From Chromobotia macracanthus (taxonomy: Eukaryota > Chordata > Actinopteri > Cypriniformes > Botiidae): a stretch of DNA of 64,000 bases. This document shows, one piece after another, positions 19,871 to 32,374 of this stretch (position 1 is the first letter of the stretch; each line of letters opens with the position of its first letter). The stretch spans positions 5,574,501-5,638,500 of the forward strand of contig JAZGTH010000034.1 of assembly GCA_036877525.1 (NCBI GenBank), written 5' to 3'. The position numbers and the translations under genes were made by a program. The notes beneath the pieces were generated by a model. It searched no databases and had not been told where the DNA came from. It worked only from the letters and a program-made list of their open reading frames with translations.

Positions 19871-20837
19871 AAATTCAATATGGTGGACAGGAAATAAGGT
19901 GCAATATGGCAAATTTGGTATTGTAGGAATCAACATAAGCCAGCAAAACTAACCAAAAGTCTTGGCCAATAGGTGGAGCTGTCATCAGTTTTGTTTTAAT
20001 GTGGTCAGGATGTTGTGACAATGACACCTACAAAGATTTGTGTCAATATTCCAAAGCGTTGCCAAGATACAGCCTTATATCCATTATTGTGTGCACATCG
20101 CCAAATTTTGACCACATTTACAGTGGTCCATGAAAACCTCTAAATGAAAACAATAGTCCAATTAGGTGCAGGGGATGGATTTATGTTTTTTATGATTTAT
20201 GTGGAAAAAAAATGCCATGTGGCCAGCATATTCCATGCCCATGTCATCTGCTGTAGTTTGGTGATATGAGGAATAATTGGGAATTTAGAAGAAGAATTTA
20301 AGCTCCAGCTATTATCCAGAGCAGTGTTGTAGCCTTGAAGCCTTGTATTTGATGGCCTTTGATTAAGATTGCAGTCATGCTCTGTAAGAGGTGATAGAAA
20401 CTGTTTCTTTGTACAAATAAGTTTACTTGTATCATATTTTGTACTGGGCTATAATTTTGTATTTGTTAACCAACTTTAATTGTCAAAGAATTATAGGGAT
20501 GTGTGTGCCCTTTTATTTTAAATATCTTTTCTCCTGTTTTTGTTAACCAGAAATGGATTTAATGTAGCCACTATAGTTTTGTTTTCTTTCCCTCACATTA
20601 GTTGTTTATTATTGTGGCATTGTCCCCTCTTGAAGCTCCTGCATCCTCCTATGAATATTAATAAAACTATGGTGTATATTTTTGTAAATCATTGTTGTGT
20701 TGAAAGCACTGGGGTGGGAGAAAAAGAAACTGCAAGATTCACTACCACACCACTCTTTTCTGTTAATTCTTTCATTCTCCCTATAAACTTAGAATTTTTA
20801 ATGAAAAAGGAGGCATGTGTATGTATAATGATAAGTG
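19871..20837. other. intergenic sequence, nothing recognised
   Basis: AT-rich, without supported genes. The first part (19870-20160) has the look of a dispersed repeat, but no second copy is in the window. Confidence 0.35.
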
Positions 20838-21265
20838 TGACACATGAGGATCCACGTGCAGCGTTTTATTCAAAGTTGTACAGACAAGGGTCAAAATCAG
20901 CAAACAGTAATGTAGGAGGCTAGGCAAAAGACAGCAAACAATCATAAATCCCAAGTACAATCCAGAAGTAGGGCAGGCAGCAACAATCCAAAACGAGATA
21001 AACAATCCAGGTCAAACACAGGTAATCCACAGAATGCAATGAAAAGCACTTAGTAATGTCAGCCATGGCAAACAAGACTTTGCAATGAGTGATGGCGATG
21101 CAGGGGTTTATATACACAGAAGTTAATTGGCTACAGGTGTACAGGAAGTAATCAGTCCAAGGCATGGGGCATTATGGGAAATGTAGTTAGGTAAAATTTA
21201 ATATTCAGGAGAGGGGTCCCTTTGGCGGTGAGGAAGAGGTGGAGCAGGAACCTCCTGTGTAACAG
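20838..21265 (-). mobile_element. gypsy-type LTR (probably solo)
   Basis: On the minus strand it runs TGTTACACAGGAGG to CATGTGTCACA. It has a TATATAAACC promoter-like box and AATAAAACG as poly(A) signal, and shares wording (GTTTGCTG, TGCACGTGGATCC) with the LTR at 1.1-1.56 kb. I could not find a clean target duplication at the ends. Confidence 0.65.
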
Positions 21266-21350
21266 TATGTCTACTTACAAATTGTTGTACAAAATTGCTA
21301 AAAAAAAAGTCCCCAGACATTAGACAATAAAATTTGTTTTAAAAGTTTTT

Positions 21351-21356
21351 TTTATT
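21351..21356 (-). terminator. candidate poly(A) signal of the TRIM gene
   Basis: TTTATT on the plus strand is AATAAA on the minus strand. It lies about 300 bases after the TRIM stop codon, a normal distance for a 3' UTR. Confidence 0.4.
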
Positions 21357-21655
21357 ACAGTTATTAAACAAAACAGGAAAAGAAGTACAGGGTTGGCTAT
21401 ACTTTCATGTATGTACATGAATGTGTAACAGGTGCAAGTGCGTGTGACTGGAATAAGTATTTACAGTACATGTTATTATTCTGAGACTTTATCTATGCAT
21501 CGTAAATGTCATATTAAATCAGATGTATGGGTTATCAATGGATCACACTGAATGAACTTTATCAGAACTCATTTGTTCTTAAAACGTTATAATTCTGTCA
21601 TCTTCATGCTCTGACATGATTTTTTACTAAATTTGTTTTAATTGATCTTTAATCA

Positions 21656-22230
21656 TCATATGGTGACAGTATCATATGTTATCTCATTGGTGAGACTGAC
21701 AGGCTGTATAACCAGTGGGCCTTTGTTATTTCCTGCATCATTCATATCAGGGTTGAAGTAGGCTAGTAAATTCTCATTAAAGCAAGGTCCAGAAAAGGAA
21801 TAAATATGAACATAGGCATTTGTATCATAAAATGAGACTTGTCCTCCATCAAAATCCACATATATGCCTATTTTTTGTGGCTGAGTCCTCAGTGATAGTA
21901 TAATTGATTGACAATCACAGGCTCTGTATTCACAGCCTCCTCTCAGACAAACTGCCCAGTATCCATCATCTGGGCTCAATGTCACTAAACCCTTCCTATT
22001 AACTGATTGCTTGGCCACACCCAGGTCCCATGCTGTTTTATTAGACACGCCTACTTCCCAAAAACTCCTTCCCCTTGAGATGGGCTCTCTTGACAAGACA
22101 CACGGTGCTGTGTCAAAACGTTGAGTATTGTTTGAAAAATTGTGCTCTACATTGCCATCACACACACACTTCCTGTCTGCAGAAACCAGCAACCAGGGAT
22201 TTGCTGTATCAGGGTCAAGGGTCATATCCA
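21656..22230 (-). CDS. TRIM exon 6: PRY/SPRY (B30.2) domain
   Basis: 575 bp with stop. It opens with the PRY motif (LDPDTANPWLLVSADRK), then RFDTAPCVLS, GRSFWEVGV, WDLGVAKQSV, GYWAVCLRGG and the SPRY end QKIGIYVDFDGGQVSFYD. It is the target-binding domain and is complete and uninterrupted. Acceptor TTTTTTTGCAG. Confidence 0.93.
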
Positions 22231-25122
22231 CTGCAAAAAAAAATTAAGCATGTAAGTTTTCTGGTAGATGCATTTTTTACTAAATTACCCTTCAACTGCA
22301 CTTTCTTAAAATGTCTGTATAACAGGTCTGTATGAATTTTTCTGTCTACTGTCACAAATTATGTCACAAATCTACTGTCACAAATTGTAGTACCACAAGC
22401 TTTACAAAAGTAGTAGTTAAACATTACCTGCATTACATACTTATTAATACTTGAAAATATTCAATATTGTTACAATTTTAATAATCCAAGTACAATGTGG
22501 GGCACAGTTCAATACAGTTAATGTGTTGTATCATAGGAAGCTATAGAAGATCAACTATATATTTCAGAGAATTTTAACTCTACCTGCATATTGGGATATT
22601 GCTTCAAGTTCTGTGTAAATAAAACAACAACTGTTTAAAATTGTTTCTTGCAATTGGCGTATTATCTTTATTGGTGTTAGTTTTTAGTGTACAATTTCAA
22701 GCATCCAACAAAAATATTTTACAGTTGTAATAGTTTTCATTTTAATAGAATTTTCTTTTATTGAAATGATTCAATATAAATGCATTTTATATTGAAAATG
22801 TATAACTTAAAATGTACAAATATTATTTCTGTTAATATTACTAATATTTCTGCTTTTTACCTTTGCTATATAATCTTAAGTAATCTAAAACATGACAAAG
22901 AAATAAGCAGAAACCTGTTTGTGTGGTGGTCTGTATTTGAGTTCTCAGCAGTTCTTCTGTAGCAGTCAGGGTCTCTCTCAGTAACCCCAGTCCATGAGAC
23001 GTGGGCACACTGATCTGAGACCAGCTTTTACACTGGGGCACCACACTTGGGTTAGGGAATGACTGAAGGGAATCATTAACAAATTATGTGTTAGTCTGCA
23101 TTATCTGAATGCTTAAACACAATGTCTTATATAGACATATGTGTGGGAGCTGTTTAAAGTGTAGTGAAATCCACACAGTTATGTTATTAATGCATGTTAA
23201 GGAGAAAATGGTTTTATTATCTTTATGTTCATCTTTTTTATTAACAAAACATGATCAGCTTGAAAAAGATGTTAAATGCACAGATGTGTAACCTGTATGA
23301 GGCGGACGTGGTCCTCAGAAAGCGAGAGCTTTTTCAGCTCTGAGCGTTTATTTCTTAGGTTAGTGATCTCCATCTCTAGTTCTTTGATGAGTTTCTCCAC
23401 TTGTGTCTCTGCTGTTTTCTGTTTCTCTTTCATGGTTTGGAGAAGCTCACTTTGTCTTTTCTCAATAAACTGCAGCAGTGCAGTGAAGACCTCAATGCTG
23501 TGTGCTATCTCTCTGTCTGTGTTCTCCTAACAGCGGAACAACACCAGATTACAACTCAATGAAGCTACGTTTTAAAAGCTAAAAGATTAAAATGCTTTAA
23601 AACTTTAAACTTTTTTGTTTTTTGACCAGTTCACTGTATCTTAAACATTCATATTTAAAGCTGAAATTTGTCAACTATGCATTTTCACTTGGTTAAACTG
23701 AATGACAGTGTCTGACAACTGTCTAACTTAATATTTAACCTAACTTAAAGGTCTAAAGTAATATTTCAGACCTTTCTGCAGACACATTTGCAATATCACG
23801 TGTATGTAAAAAATAAATTACAAATATTACAAATATATTAGTAAATTAAACCATGTGTTTTGTTCTTTGGTTAAACATATCATGTAAATGCACAGATGTG
23901 AATGTAAAATGCTGGTTTTTACCTTGCTTAGTTTTATACAGTGCCTGAGCTCCTCTACTTTACTCCATCGCACTTTAATCATCCTCTTAAGCTCAGACTG
24001 TGTCTTCAGTAACTGAATCTATACAGAAGACAGAAGATATTTTAAGTTTAGTAAAAGACAGACCGTTGCAGTCAGTTTAATTTGGTTCTGGTGCAGCATT
24101 TACCTTATATTGACTTTAATGCTACATTGCGTCTATATACAAAATTAAAAGACAGATCCACGTTAAAGGAATAGTTTCCTTTTTTTTTTGAAGAGTTTAA
24201 TCTTATTTTTGGAAATGTTGCATTGCAATCAGTCATGTGACATGTGAGAACCATTGACATCTGGTGTGAATTACATCTTACCTGAATGGTACAATGATGA
24301 ATTACATCGTAACATTTTTTAAATTGAACAAGCATTTGTGAGGTGTGTAGAGGGGATATCTTTAGCAAAATTTTCTTTCAGTCTGTTCGTCACAAGATTT
24401 GGAATGTAAAGATGCCTTCAGTAATGTTTTACATACAAAACTGTAATTCGTTGGTTGTGCATAAATGTTTTATGAAATTATCTAGCCATCTCAGGTTAAA
24501 CAATTTGAACTGATCTGGTAATCAAACTACAATATTTTGGCCATACCTTTCTCTCTGTCGATTCTGTCTCCACTGGTATAGTGTGATGTGTGTGGTGTTC
24601 TGTGTTCATGCACAGCACACATACACAGGTTTGGTCATATCTGCAGTAAAGCTCTAAGGGTGTTTCATGTATCCTGCAAACCCGCTTGTCCATTCTCCTC
24701 TGAGGCTGCACCAATGTGTGTTTAGTAAACCTGGAGGTGTGGGAAGTCACATGGACCTCACAGTATGAAGCCACACACACCAGACATGATTTTATGGCAA
24801 GTGATGCTGCTTCTAATGGACACATGTCACACAAAATGTTGTCCGAGGTTACTGGAAGTTGTTCCAAAGACCTCTGACCCCTCTGCTTGCGGATTTGCTC
24901 AGCCATCTCACAAGCAAAAGAATTTTCACAGAATTCAGGTGTCTTCTGGAAAACTGTGGAGCATTTGGGGCAATGGGAGGTACCAGATGCTGTCCACTGT
25001 GCCAGAACACATGACTGGCAAAACGTATGACCACACGGGAGGGAAACAGGATGGGTAAACACATTCAGACACACAGAGCACTGGAACAACTCCTCAGACA
25101 GCAGGGGGGTAAAAGATGACAT
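21656..25122 (-). CDS. TRIM E3 ubiquitin ligase, finTRIM type, six coding exons
   Basis: A complete gene of 551 codons. Exons (minus): 25122-24547 (RING, B-boxes), 24018-23923 (96 bp), 23526-23293 (234 bp), 23062-22915 (148 bp), 22610-22584 (27 bp), 22230-21656 (PRY/SPRY). All junctions have GT/AG and match in phase (0, 0, 0, 1, 1). TRIM proteins ubiquitinate targets through the RING and recognise them by SPRY; fish finTRIMs are linked to antiviral immunity. The 96- and 234-bp coiled-coil exons are the family hallmark. The start ATG at 25122 sits two bases after an acceptor, so a 5' UTR exon must lie upstream. No break was seen. Confidence 0.92.
22584..22610 (-). CDS. TRIM exon 5, micro-exon (27 bp)
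   Basis: A nine-residue exon (ELEAISQYA, counting split codons), flanked by acceptor TTACACAG and donor GCAG|GTAGAG, phase 1-1. It fits exactly between exons 4 and 6 without changing frame. Confidence 0.7.
22915..23062 (-). CDS. TRIM exon 4
   Basis: 148 bp from SFPNPSVVPQCKSW to QIQTTTQT, linking the coiled coil to the SPRY part. Acceptor CCCTTCAG|TCATTC, donor ACAG|GTTTCT, phase 0 to 1. In many finTRIMs this region is two short exons; here it is one. Confidence 0.8.
23293..23526 (-). CDS. TRIM exon 3: coiled coil (234 bp)
   Basis: 78 codons, strongly heptad-like (EKRQSELLQTMKEKQKTAE, VEKLIKELEMEITNLRNKR). Acceptor TGTTAG|GAGAAC, donor ATACAG|GTTACA. The opposite-strand frame over this exon is a shadow. 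Confidence 0.92.
23923..24018 (-). CDS. TRIM exon 2: coiled coil start (96 bp)
   Basis: 32 codons, LLKTQSELKRMIKVRWSKVE, charged and helical. Acceptor TGTATAG|ATTCAG, donor AGCAAG|GTAAAA. Confidence 0.9.
24547..25122 (-). CDS. TRIM exon 1: RING and B-boxes
   Basis: 192 codons starting MSSFTPLLSEELFQC. The RING C3HC4 pattern is CSVC, CGHTFC, SC, CPKC (residues about 15-55). A B-box 1-like CDMC...CLVC...CEVH occurs near residue 100, and B-box 2 CRIH...CRYDQTCVC...H near residues 145-185. The donor is AGAAAG|GTATGG. Confidence 0.92.
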
Positions 25123-25189
25123 CACTGGAGGAAAACATACTGACATCATTATAGTAAATGACATCTTGGTCTGGTGCCATAAACCAAAT

Positions 25190-27300
25190 TAAACATCCAA
25201 ACAACAATTACATTTACAGTAGTTTGGTATAAACAGAGAAACACATTAATAACTTTACTTAGAAGAGGGTACAGAAAAGGTAAGAACTGACCCTCTGTTT
25301 TTTTATAAATTGGAATTTGATTGAGTTGGCCATGCAATACAAGACGTTGAATTAGAATTTAAATTGTAATGAAAGGAAGAGGAATTTAAAAAAATAAATA
25401 GTTCCATAAGTTTAAATTTTACTCTGTTCATCAGAAACATTTTTCCAAACTAATTTCAATACCTTGTATAAGTATAACAGTTAAGAAAATTTTAAATAAC
25501 ACGTACTATAAAAATTTAATACAAACAGGTGTACAGGGATCATTTCAAAGATTATTATTAAAACCATCCGTTTCTAAATTTAATAAAATGGTTTTATTTA
25601 CTCCGATTCTTACTGCATAGTGATCAAAGGATAATACAAGCACAAAGCACTGTATATTTAAGACATGAAAACAATGAACAAAACGCGTCTGTGCATCTGA
25701 CTCACAATTTGGGTGTGTGTTCTGTCTTTTGTTTCTTATGTACATGCCCTTTCTGGCAATAGAAATAAAAATATATTTTTTAAACTTTTAATATAGCTAA
25801 GGTTTCTTGGTACTAATTGTGTTTTTATGTTCACACATTGTTGCTTTATCCCTAAATATTCACCGAGAGTCCATTAGAGTCAGATATACACTACACTTTG
25901 GTGGAAAGAAATAATGCACACACGATTATTACATAGTGTAATACTTGTACATACATACATTGTGTGTAAAATTTAATCTCATATACCTGTCCATACCTGA
26001 CTGTAACAGAATGCCATTTGTAACTGATCTCTTACCTGTAAATAGAGGTGTTTCAGTCAGGAGGAAGTAAAGCAAAGTTTTCACCAGCAGTTGAATGACA
26101 ATTCTAAATAGGTTTGACATTAAGTCCCACCTCTTTTACTAGAGATGTGACAAAACTCCCTTGAAGAGTTAACCCTTTCAACAACAAGAAGTCTAGTAGT
26201 TACAAAGTGGTGTTTTTCTCTGTTTTTCTTGATGGTTCTTAGGTGAAGGCTCAGGTGATTGGCTCAAAAACATCAGGCAAGTCATGTACTTTAAGCAATA
26301 TTATTGGCTTATTGAAACATAGACTGAAGCTCCAGATTTGCATCATTTTATACATTGGACTGTTACTACATGATTGTCTGGTTATATTACCACGAGAAAG
26401 TAAAAGTATCAGAAAGTAATAACATTCTGATTTATATATATATTAAACACACTGTAAATTTTGGATAACACTTTGGATAAAATCACCATCCAATCCAATG
26501 CAGAATGTAATAAGATCTGAGTAATGTTTCCAGCATTCTGTGGAATCTATGTATAAACAATTAAAGCAGTTTTGAGGACAAGAAAGTGCAACCCTGTACT
26601 AGCAATGTGTACTTATATAAAATAAAGTGGCCGGCGAGTGTAACTTACAGCATGTAAAATTATAAGTAAAATTAACATTTTTACAGAAGATAACATGTTG
26701 AACCACAAGAAATATTGCATAAAATATATGTTTTATATTATTGACTATATTCATATGGGCTGTGTATACATGATTTGATTTCATATGAGGCATAGATTTC
26801 CAATTAAACAGTGGAAATTAAAAATATTACTTTCCATACCATGCATGTGCTTTTTGGAGTTTCAACATTTTTAAACCTGCTAACTTGTTTTATGAACTTA
26901 CAACAATGGAAAATTGTTCTAAACATCTTTATGTCTGTTTGTGCCATATACAGCACATCTGAGGTTGTATTAAGTAAACTCTGGATGAAAAGATTGTTTT
27001 TGCTGGCTTGTTGTTTTTTTAAGGGTGAAATATTTATTTGGAAACAATGTAAAAGTGGCAAGTTGCAAGTACGGAACCCTAACATCATTCCTCTGCATCC
27101 AAATAGTATATTCTAAAGTACCCTAAACATGCCCTATAGGCTGACTTTTAACTTGGTGTTTTTGCACTCCATAGAGGTAATGACTTTAGAGCTGTATGAA
27201 GAAACTCAAGAGGGTGCAGACTTCCAGAGGCAGCTTTCTCCTTTTTTCACTTATGTTATTTACCTTTAGTCAAGCACTGTATATTCATTGAGGAGTACAT
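25190..27300. other. upstream region of the TRIM gene, no other gene
   Basis: AT-rich sequence apart from the candidate upstream exon. No second gene or recognised repeat was found. Confidence 0.4.
26036..26120 (-). other. candidate upstream (5' UTR or alternative N-terminal) TRIM exon
   Basis: A strong donor TTTACAG|GTAAGAG at 26036 could splice to the acceptor at 25124. An ATG at 26118-26120 opens a hydrophobic stretch (IVIQLLVKTLLYFLL) that would join in frame to the TRIM start. The 5' end of the exon is not determined. It is more likely 5' UTR, but the in-frame ATG is noted. Confidence 0.35.
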
Positions 27301-27302
27301 AT

Positions 27303-27362
27303 TCTGCAGACACTTTTTTCTAAAGCGACTTAGATTACATTCAAGGAATACATTTTGTGTTT
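27303..27362 (-). mobile_element. SINE/L2 tail fragment
   Basis: GCAGACACTTTTTTCTAAAG, then ACTTAGATTACATTCAAGG, is a decayed copy of the tail seen in the SINE at 16.74 kb. Confidence 0.6.
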
Positions 27363-27469
27363 TCTGAAAAAATCAAATCAAATTCTAATGTTAATTTGAA
27401 ATTTTGATGTTGGTTTTAGCAGCTGGACCTTTTTCAGAATATCATAGTTTTAGACTTCAGAGGTTAAGG

Positions 27470-27800
27470 GCCTATGTTTGACAAAGGGTGTACAGGTCAG
27501 GATAATACTATGGACTGGCCACGACATCTACACAAGTATGCGTTTCTCCCAGTAAGCCTCCTCGCACAGGTCCTGTGCAAGGTCAGGGAGGAGCAGCACC
27601 AGGTCCTTTTGGTAGCCCCATTCTGGACCAACCAGGCCTGGTTCTCAGAGTTCATTCTACTTACAGCAGCTCACCCATTTTTCTGAGCCAGTACCTTCTT
27701 ACTCAGGGGCAGGGCATGCACAGTCATCCCAGATCATACCTCTTAAATCGCCACGTCTGGCCCCTGGATGCATCCCATGTACTTCAGGGTGATTAAACAG
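27470..27800 (+). mobile_element. DIRS relic, region between RNase H and recombinase
   Basis: Broken frames read WPRHLHKYAFLPVSLLAQV, then VLLVAPFWTNQAWFSE, a signature linker of DIRS polyproteins, followed by LLTQGQG and HVWPLDA. The following 27830-27990 may be its continuation but is not secure. Confidence 0.8.
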
Positions 27801-27989
27801 TAAACAGGTGGGTGTATTGCTTGCTACTGCACCCTTCACCTCTTCAGAGGTGATAACGTGTGCCACTCCATCTGACCTAGAATTTGTTCTAGCACTCTGG
27901 TGAACAACTTGGCGGAGGGGACTCTGTGTCTTCCCCTTGGTAGAGTACCTCTAACTCACTGCTGAGTCTAGGCCCCCTTTCTTGAGATA

Positions 27990-29214
27990 GGAGCCTTCTC
28001 AGTATATTGATCAAATTAAATGATTATATAATTAGATTATATAATCAAAAAGTTTAATTATGTAATTCATTTACAATCTAATTTTCATTTAAACTACTTT
28101 AATAATACTGCAATCCCTATCAGATTCCTAGGCGAAGATCATATTACAGCACAACAGAAAAAGCAACTGACAAATAAGAAAACTACAGTTAGAACACATT
28201 ATACTCACGCTTCAGTGAGAGCTTTATCTTTGAGGTGCCATTTGAACAGATTCAGGTGATAATCAGTCTTGCATCTAAAAATTGGATATGACTGGAAAGA
28301 GTAATTTAATGATTACTACAATGTATTTAATTCATTTTTCTCATTTGTCTCAGAACGTCCAACTGCTTATCATTGTGTATGACTGAAAAGCCTGGCAGCA
28401 AAGACCCCACTGGCAAAACCTTAACTGGCAACACCTTAACAGGTGTTGGCTTACACCATTGGTCAGACCTGCTGGCCAATCCCAGGCATCCAGTAGCCCA
28501 ATGGCATACACTCCAGCCCGAGGAAGAGGTGGATGCTTCTCAAAAGGCACCACATTGCTAAACATTGTCATGGTAACAAGTGGCTAATATCCCCTGCATT
28601 AGAGACATATTAAGGGCCAGCAATGAAACATCCATTTACTGACCAACTTTAAAGTATGCCACTGATTAACATTGCACATATCAACTGCAATACCATGATC
28701 CATGATATTTGTGTTCCAGCTTAGTACTTCATAACTTTTGAAGTCGTTTTATGATGTGTGTTAACGCATTTATTTGCATATTTCTAAAGACATTTCAAGC
28801 AGCTTTAAACATAATGAAAAATAAAACAGAAAAAAGGCCACATATATTGAACACAAAATGCATGTTATAATTGCAAATAATATGTGTGAGATGTATATCA
28901 ATAAAATTAAGTAGGAATACTGGGTTTATAGTTGGTTAGTTATGAATAAAGAGTTGACTGAATCGATAAAATCTACAACACATTTGGACTATTTAAATAA
29001 ATGGATGTGCATTAGAAATTCCTGTCATTACGTGGAAAGGCTCATACTTCTCTCAGTGATCTATGAGAAGGTAATGTATTCAGACTGCCTAGTAAAACAG
29101 CCTGTACTTCTGAGACTATGCAACATGGGTATTATATTACGCAATATATGCTGTGCCAGCTTGCGTTGAGATGGCACATAGAAAGAGATAACATCTTATG
29201 GGAAAGGGGTATAT
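27990..29214. other. intergenic sequence
   Basis: AT-rich at 28010-28090, with short unrecognised frames around 28350-28570 on both strands. No gene is supported. Confidence 0.4.
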
Positions 29215-29560
29215 GGGATTTGCAATAATACTATAAAACACACACAATACACAAAAATAAAATGCATACACAAAACATACACAATACAAATACCTGAAAA
29301 ATACCCAATGAAAGAGAATGAAAGAGAACTGGAGACAAATAAATAAAATAGTAGAGTTTAGGACTGTAATTATATCATTTTGCTAGAGGCAATATTAACA
29401 ATTTACAAAAACCTAAGCTAAGTTAAATGTCAGCAGTCTCCCAGTAAGTAAGCCAACAGGGTGACAGTGGCAAGGAACCAAAACTCCAATGATGTATAGA
29501 TGGAGAAAAAAACCTTGGCAGAAACCAGGCTCAACTGGGAGGGCCAGTTCTCCTCTGGCA
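29215..29560 (-). mobile_element. LINE 3' end, reverse orientation
   Basis: The minus strand reads CCTCCCAGTTGAGCCTGG, then CCTTGGTGTTT-like words, and GGAGTTTTGGTTCCTTGCCA, the same 3' UTR as the LINE at 46.2-46.7 kb. It is 5' truncated. Confidence 0.75.
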
Positions 29561-30679
29561 CGTTAAAGCTGCAATTTGTAACTTTCTTGGTTATGGATGG
29601 AAAGTTGACTATAATGATTTATAGATATTTATTGCTAAGAAACTGTCAGATCTAATTACATCTGGCAATATGTCAGGCACTGAGATATATCACCAAGAGA
29701 AATAGTGTAATGTTACAAGTGTAATGCATAATATTAAAAACAGAGGCATAATGTTACTAATTGCAGCTATAGCAGCACCCTGCTGTAACTATGCAGGGAA
29801 CAAAGTATAGAAACTAACTAGGCTGGAGGTAGGTAGGTATATAATGGTAACTTTACTAAAGTAGTCCATCAGACGACTTCTTCGATGGAATATATCATTT
29901 TAAATAATAAATGATACATTCTTAAAATAACTGTGTAAGTATTAAAACAATACAAATACAAAATGGGTCATTTTAAATTTAGAAACATTTTGGTCCCCCT
30001 TTCTCACCTTAAAGTGAGATAAAGTGATTCTTTTATCTTTAATTTAATAATGACTCTACATATTTTTGGCATGACTAATACAGGTGATGCTTTTTTCCAT
30101 GGGTCCACTATGTTAGTGATTATGATGTTACCTAACTTGTTTGTTTAATATTGTAGCTTGTTGGATAGTAAGCCAATGTGTCAACTGATATTAAGCTTAC
30201 ATTGTAGATGTACCGTTCATAGGCGGAAATCACAAGGATGTCTCCAGTTTCGGGTTGCCTAGTAACATTTGTGAATGACATTCAATAAAGTTACCCCATG
30301 TTGTAGACAAATTAGTTTTTTGCCGCTAAAAGCAAACATTTTGTAGGAAAAAAACGGAATATAAATGAAATCAGAACATAAAGTGTTTAATATGAACAAT
30401 AAACAAGAAACAATGCACGCTTTATTCATTGAGGCTATATATCTTTGGCGAAAGCGCAAGCACCGGTCTGAGTTCACGAAATCAATCAGGCTCAGAGTCA
30501 TATTCATACATGTCAGTGTCAACGATTTATCTAAGGACATGATAGCTTGCTCAGAAGGGACAGTATACAGAAGGTACATGTGCTGGAAGGTGCAGTCCGT
30601 GGTGTATTTACAATTGGGCTCTTGATGGACACAGACTTTAGGTTTCGTAAGGGGCACTCACATTTTAAACATTTCTATT
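29561..30679. other. intergenic sequence, repeat-like but unassigned
   Basis: It contains GCAGCTATAGCAGCACCCTG at about 29764 and a GC-richer patch at 30190-30260. A 132-codon minus frame and an 86-codon plus frame overlap at 30260-30660; neither resembles a known protein. Confidence 0.35.
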
Positions 30680-31740
30680 TTTACAGGAAGCCTTCCCTTT
30701 TCATTCAAGCAGGCTTGGGTAACCCCTATGCTTAAAAAACAAACACTCGACCTCTCAATTATAGACCAATTTTACTTCTACCATTCCTTTCAAAGGTTCT
30801 TAAAAAGTTTGTGGCAGGCAAGGGCCAATTCTATGCCGTCTGTCTGCCTTCAGATTCTGCTGTCATCTCTTTCCATCACTGGACCTGCACTCAGCCAGTC
30901 AGGTCACATCTCACAGACAGATACTTTAAGGTATTTTGGAAAGGAGCGCAGTCAATGTCACATAAGTTGACCGCTGGGGTTTCTCAGTGATTTATTCTCC
31001 TCTTTTTAATATACACAGCTTCTCCTGGTTTAATCATTAAAGCACATGGCTTCTTACTCCATTGCAGAAAACATAAATTATTATTCCAGCCAGATGACCC
31101 CAACATCTCTGCTTGGGTGTCTGCTTGCCTTTTAGACACCTCAGCCTGGATAAAGGAATGACATCTTGAGCTCAGCCTCAGTAGGATGGAACTCCTGGTA
31201 ATCCTGGCTAACCTATCATTTGAACACAACTTCACAGGTCAACTTGTATCATCAACTCTTTTAACTTCTTGGTAGGAATTCCACTAGGAACCTTGAGTGG
31301 TGTTTGATGACCAGCTGAAATTCACTGTTCACATTGCAACAACCTCTCTCATGCAGGTACATGCTCTACAACATCAAGAAAATCAGACATTTATTGTCCA
31401 AGCATGCAAAGCAACTCCTAGTCCAAGCACTCATAATATCAAGGATACTGAAATACCCTTCTGGCTGGCCTTCCAGCCAACACCCTGCAAAGAATCCAGA
31501 ATGCTCCAGGAAGAATGCTGTCTTCAAGATTTCACTTCACTGGCTACCTGTAGCCACCTGCATTCAATTTAAATGTTTTAACCTGGCCTTAATGACAGTC
31601 ACTGGTACTTCACTCTCCTACCTCGTGACATCTAACTATTACCCCACAACAAGGTACCAGATCTCTCTCCAAGACATTTTCTTAAGCTGAGGCATTTCTC
31701 CATCCTGGACACATATTTGCAGTAACATGAGGTATAAGTT
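30680..31740 (+). mobile_element. L2-like LINE ORF2 relic
   Basis: Broken frames read RPLNYRPILLLPFLSKVL (RT box), LTAGVSQ, HGFLLHC, PDDPNISAWVSACL, VVFDDQLKFTVHIA and LQDFTSLATCSHLHS, in ORF2 order from RT to C-terminus. The YADD box is mutated or lost. Multiple stops are present. Confidence 0.8.
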
Positions 31741-32374
31741 ACTTGTATTAACAATTTCTGACACACTCAGAATAAGTCTAAATTAACAATTTAATTTGCC
31801 AGGCAGGGTACACTTAAATCAATCAATTAACCATCATTACATTAATTAAAATGATCAGCACAGAAGACTATAGAAGAAGAGTCATAAATTCTATTAATTC
31901 TATGAATTATAGAATTCTATTAAATTCTATAATTCAGAATTTGATCTGGTAAGATTCTCTTGACCTGAAGGGGCAACCTGCTAGGATAGTTAACACTACA
32001 TAATCCAGGTCTCCTGGGAAAGACACCCATAACAGGGGTGTAGGTTATCTTTATTTTTTAATCTTTAAAGCTTTACATTTGTAAGCCCTTAGAACACTAT
32101 TTCCCATTATATCAGGACTTAGACCTTTTTACCCATAATGCCATAACCTTCAACAAATGATACCAAACATTAAAATTGAAACTCAATGACATCACACTGT
32201 ATTGTTACACATATGTTAAGTGAGCTCCATTTGAACCTAGAGAGAGGGAAGGGGGGGGGGAAACAGAAGTGAAATTCATATTTAGTGCCACATGTGGGGG
32301 AAAACAAGGAACCATATCCTGGGAGCAAACATCAAATGGTGTTTTGTTGTTTTATGATGTGTTCCCTCAAATAA
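31741..32374. other. AT-rich insert within a LINE
   Basis: It separates the LINE ORF2 relic from a matching LINE 3' end. It contains a palindromic AATTCTATNAATTC patch at 31890-31940 and a run of ten G at about 32252. No gene was found. Confidence 0.4.

Noticed and set aside
20838..21265. 5-bp target duplication GTATG at the LTR
   Set aside because: The left copy lies 15 bases away from the apparent LTR end, so the match is probably accidental.
24105..24368. 87-codon minus-strand frame within the TRIM gene
   Set aside because: It lies in the intron between TRIM exons 1 and 2 and has no splice support.
30259..30657. 132-codon minus-strand frame
   Set aside because: It has no recognisable motif, an overlapping frame runs on the other strand, and the composition is AT-rich. 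It is probably chance, though not excluded.
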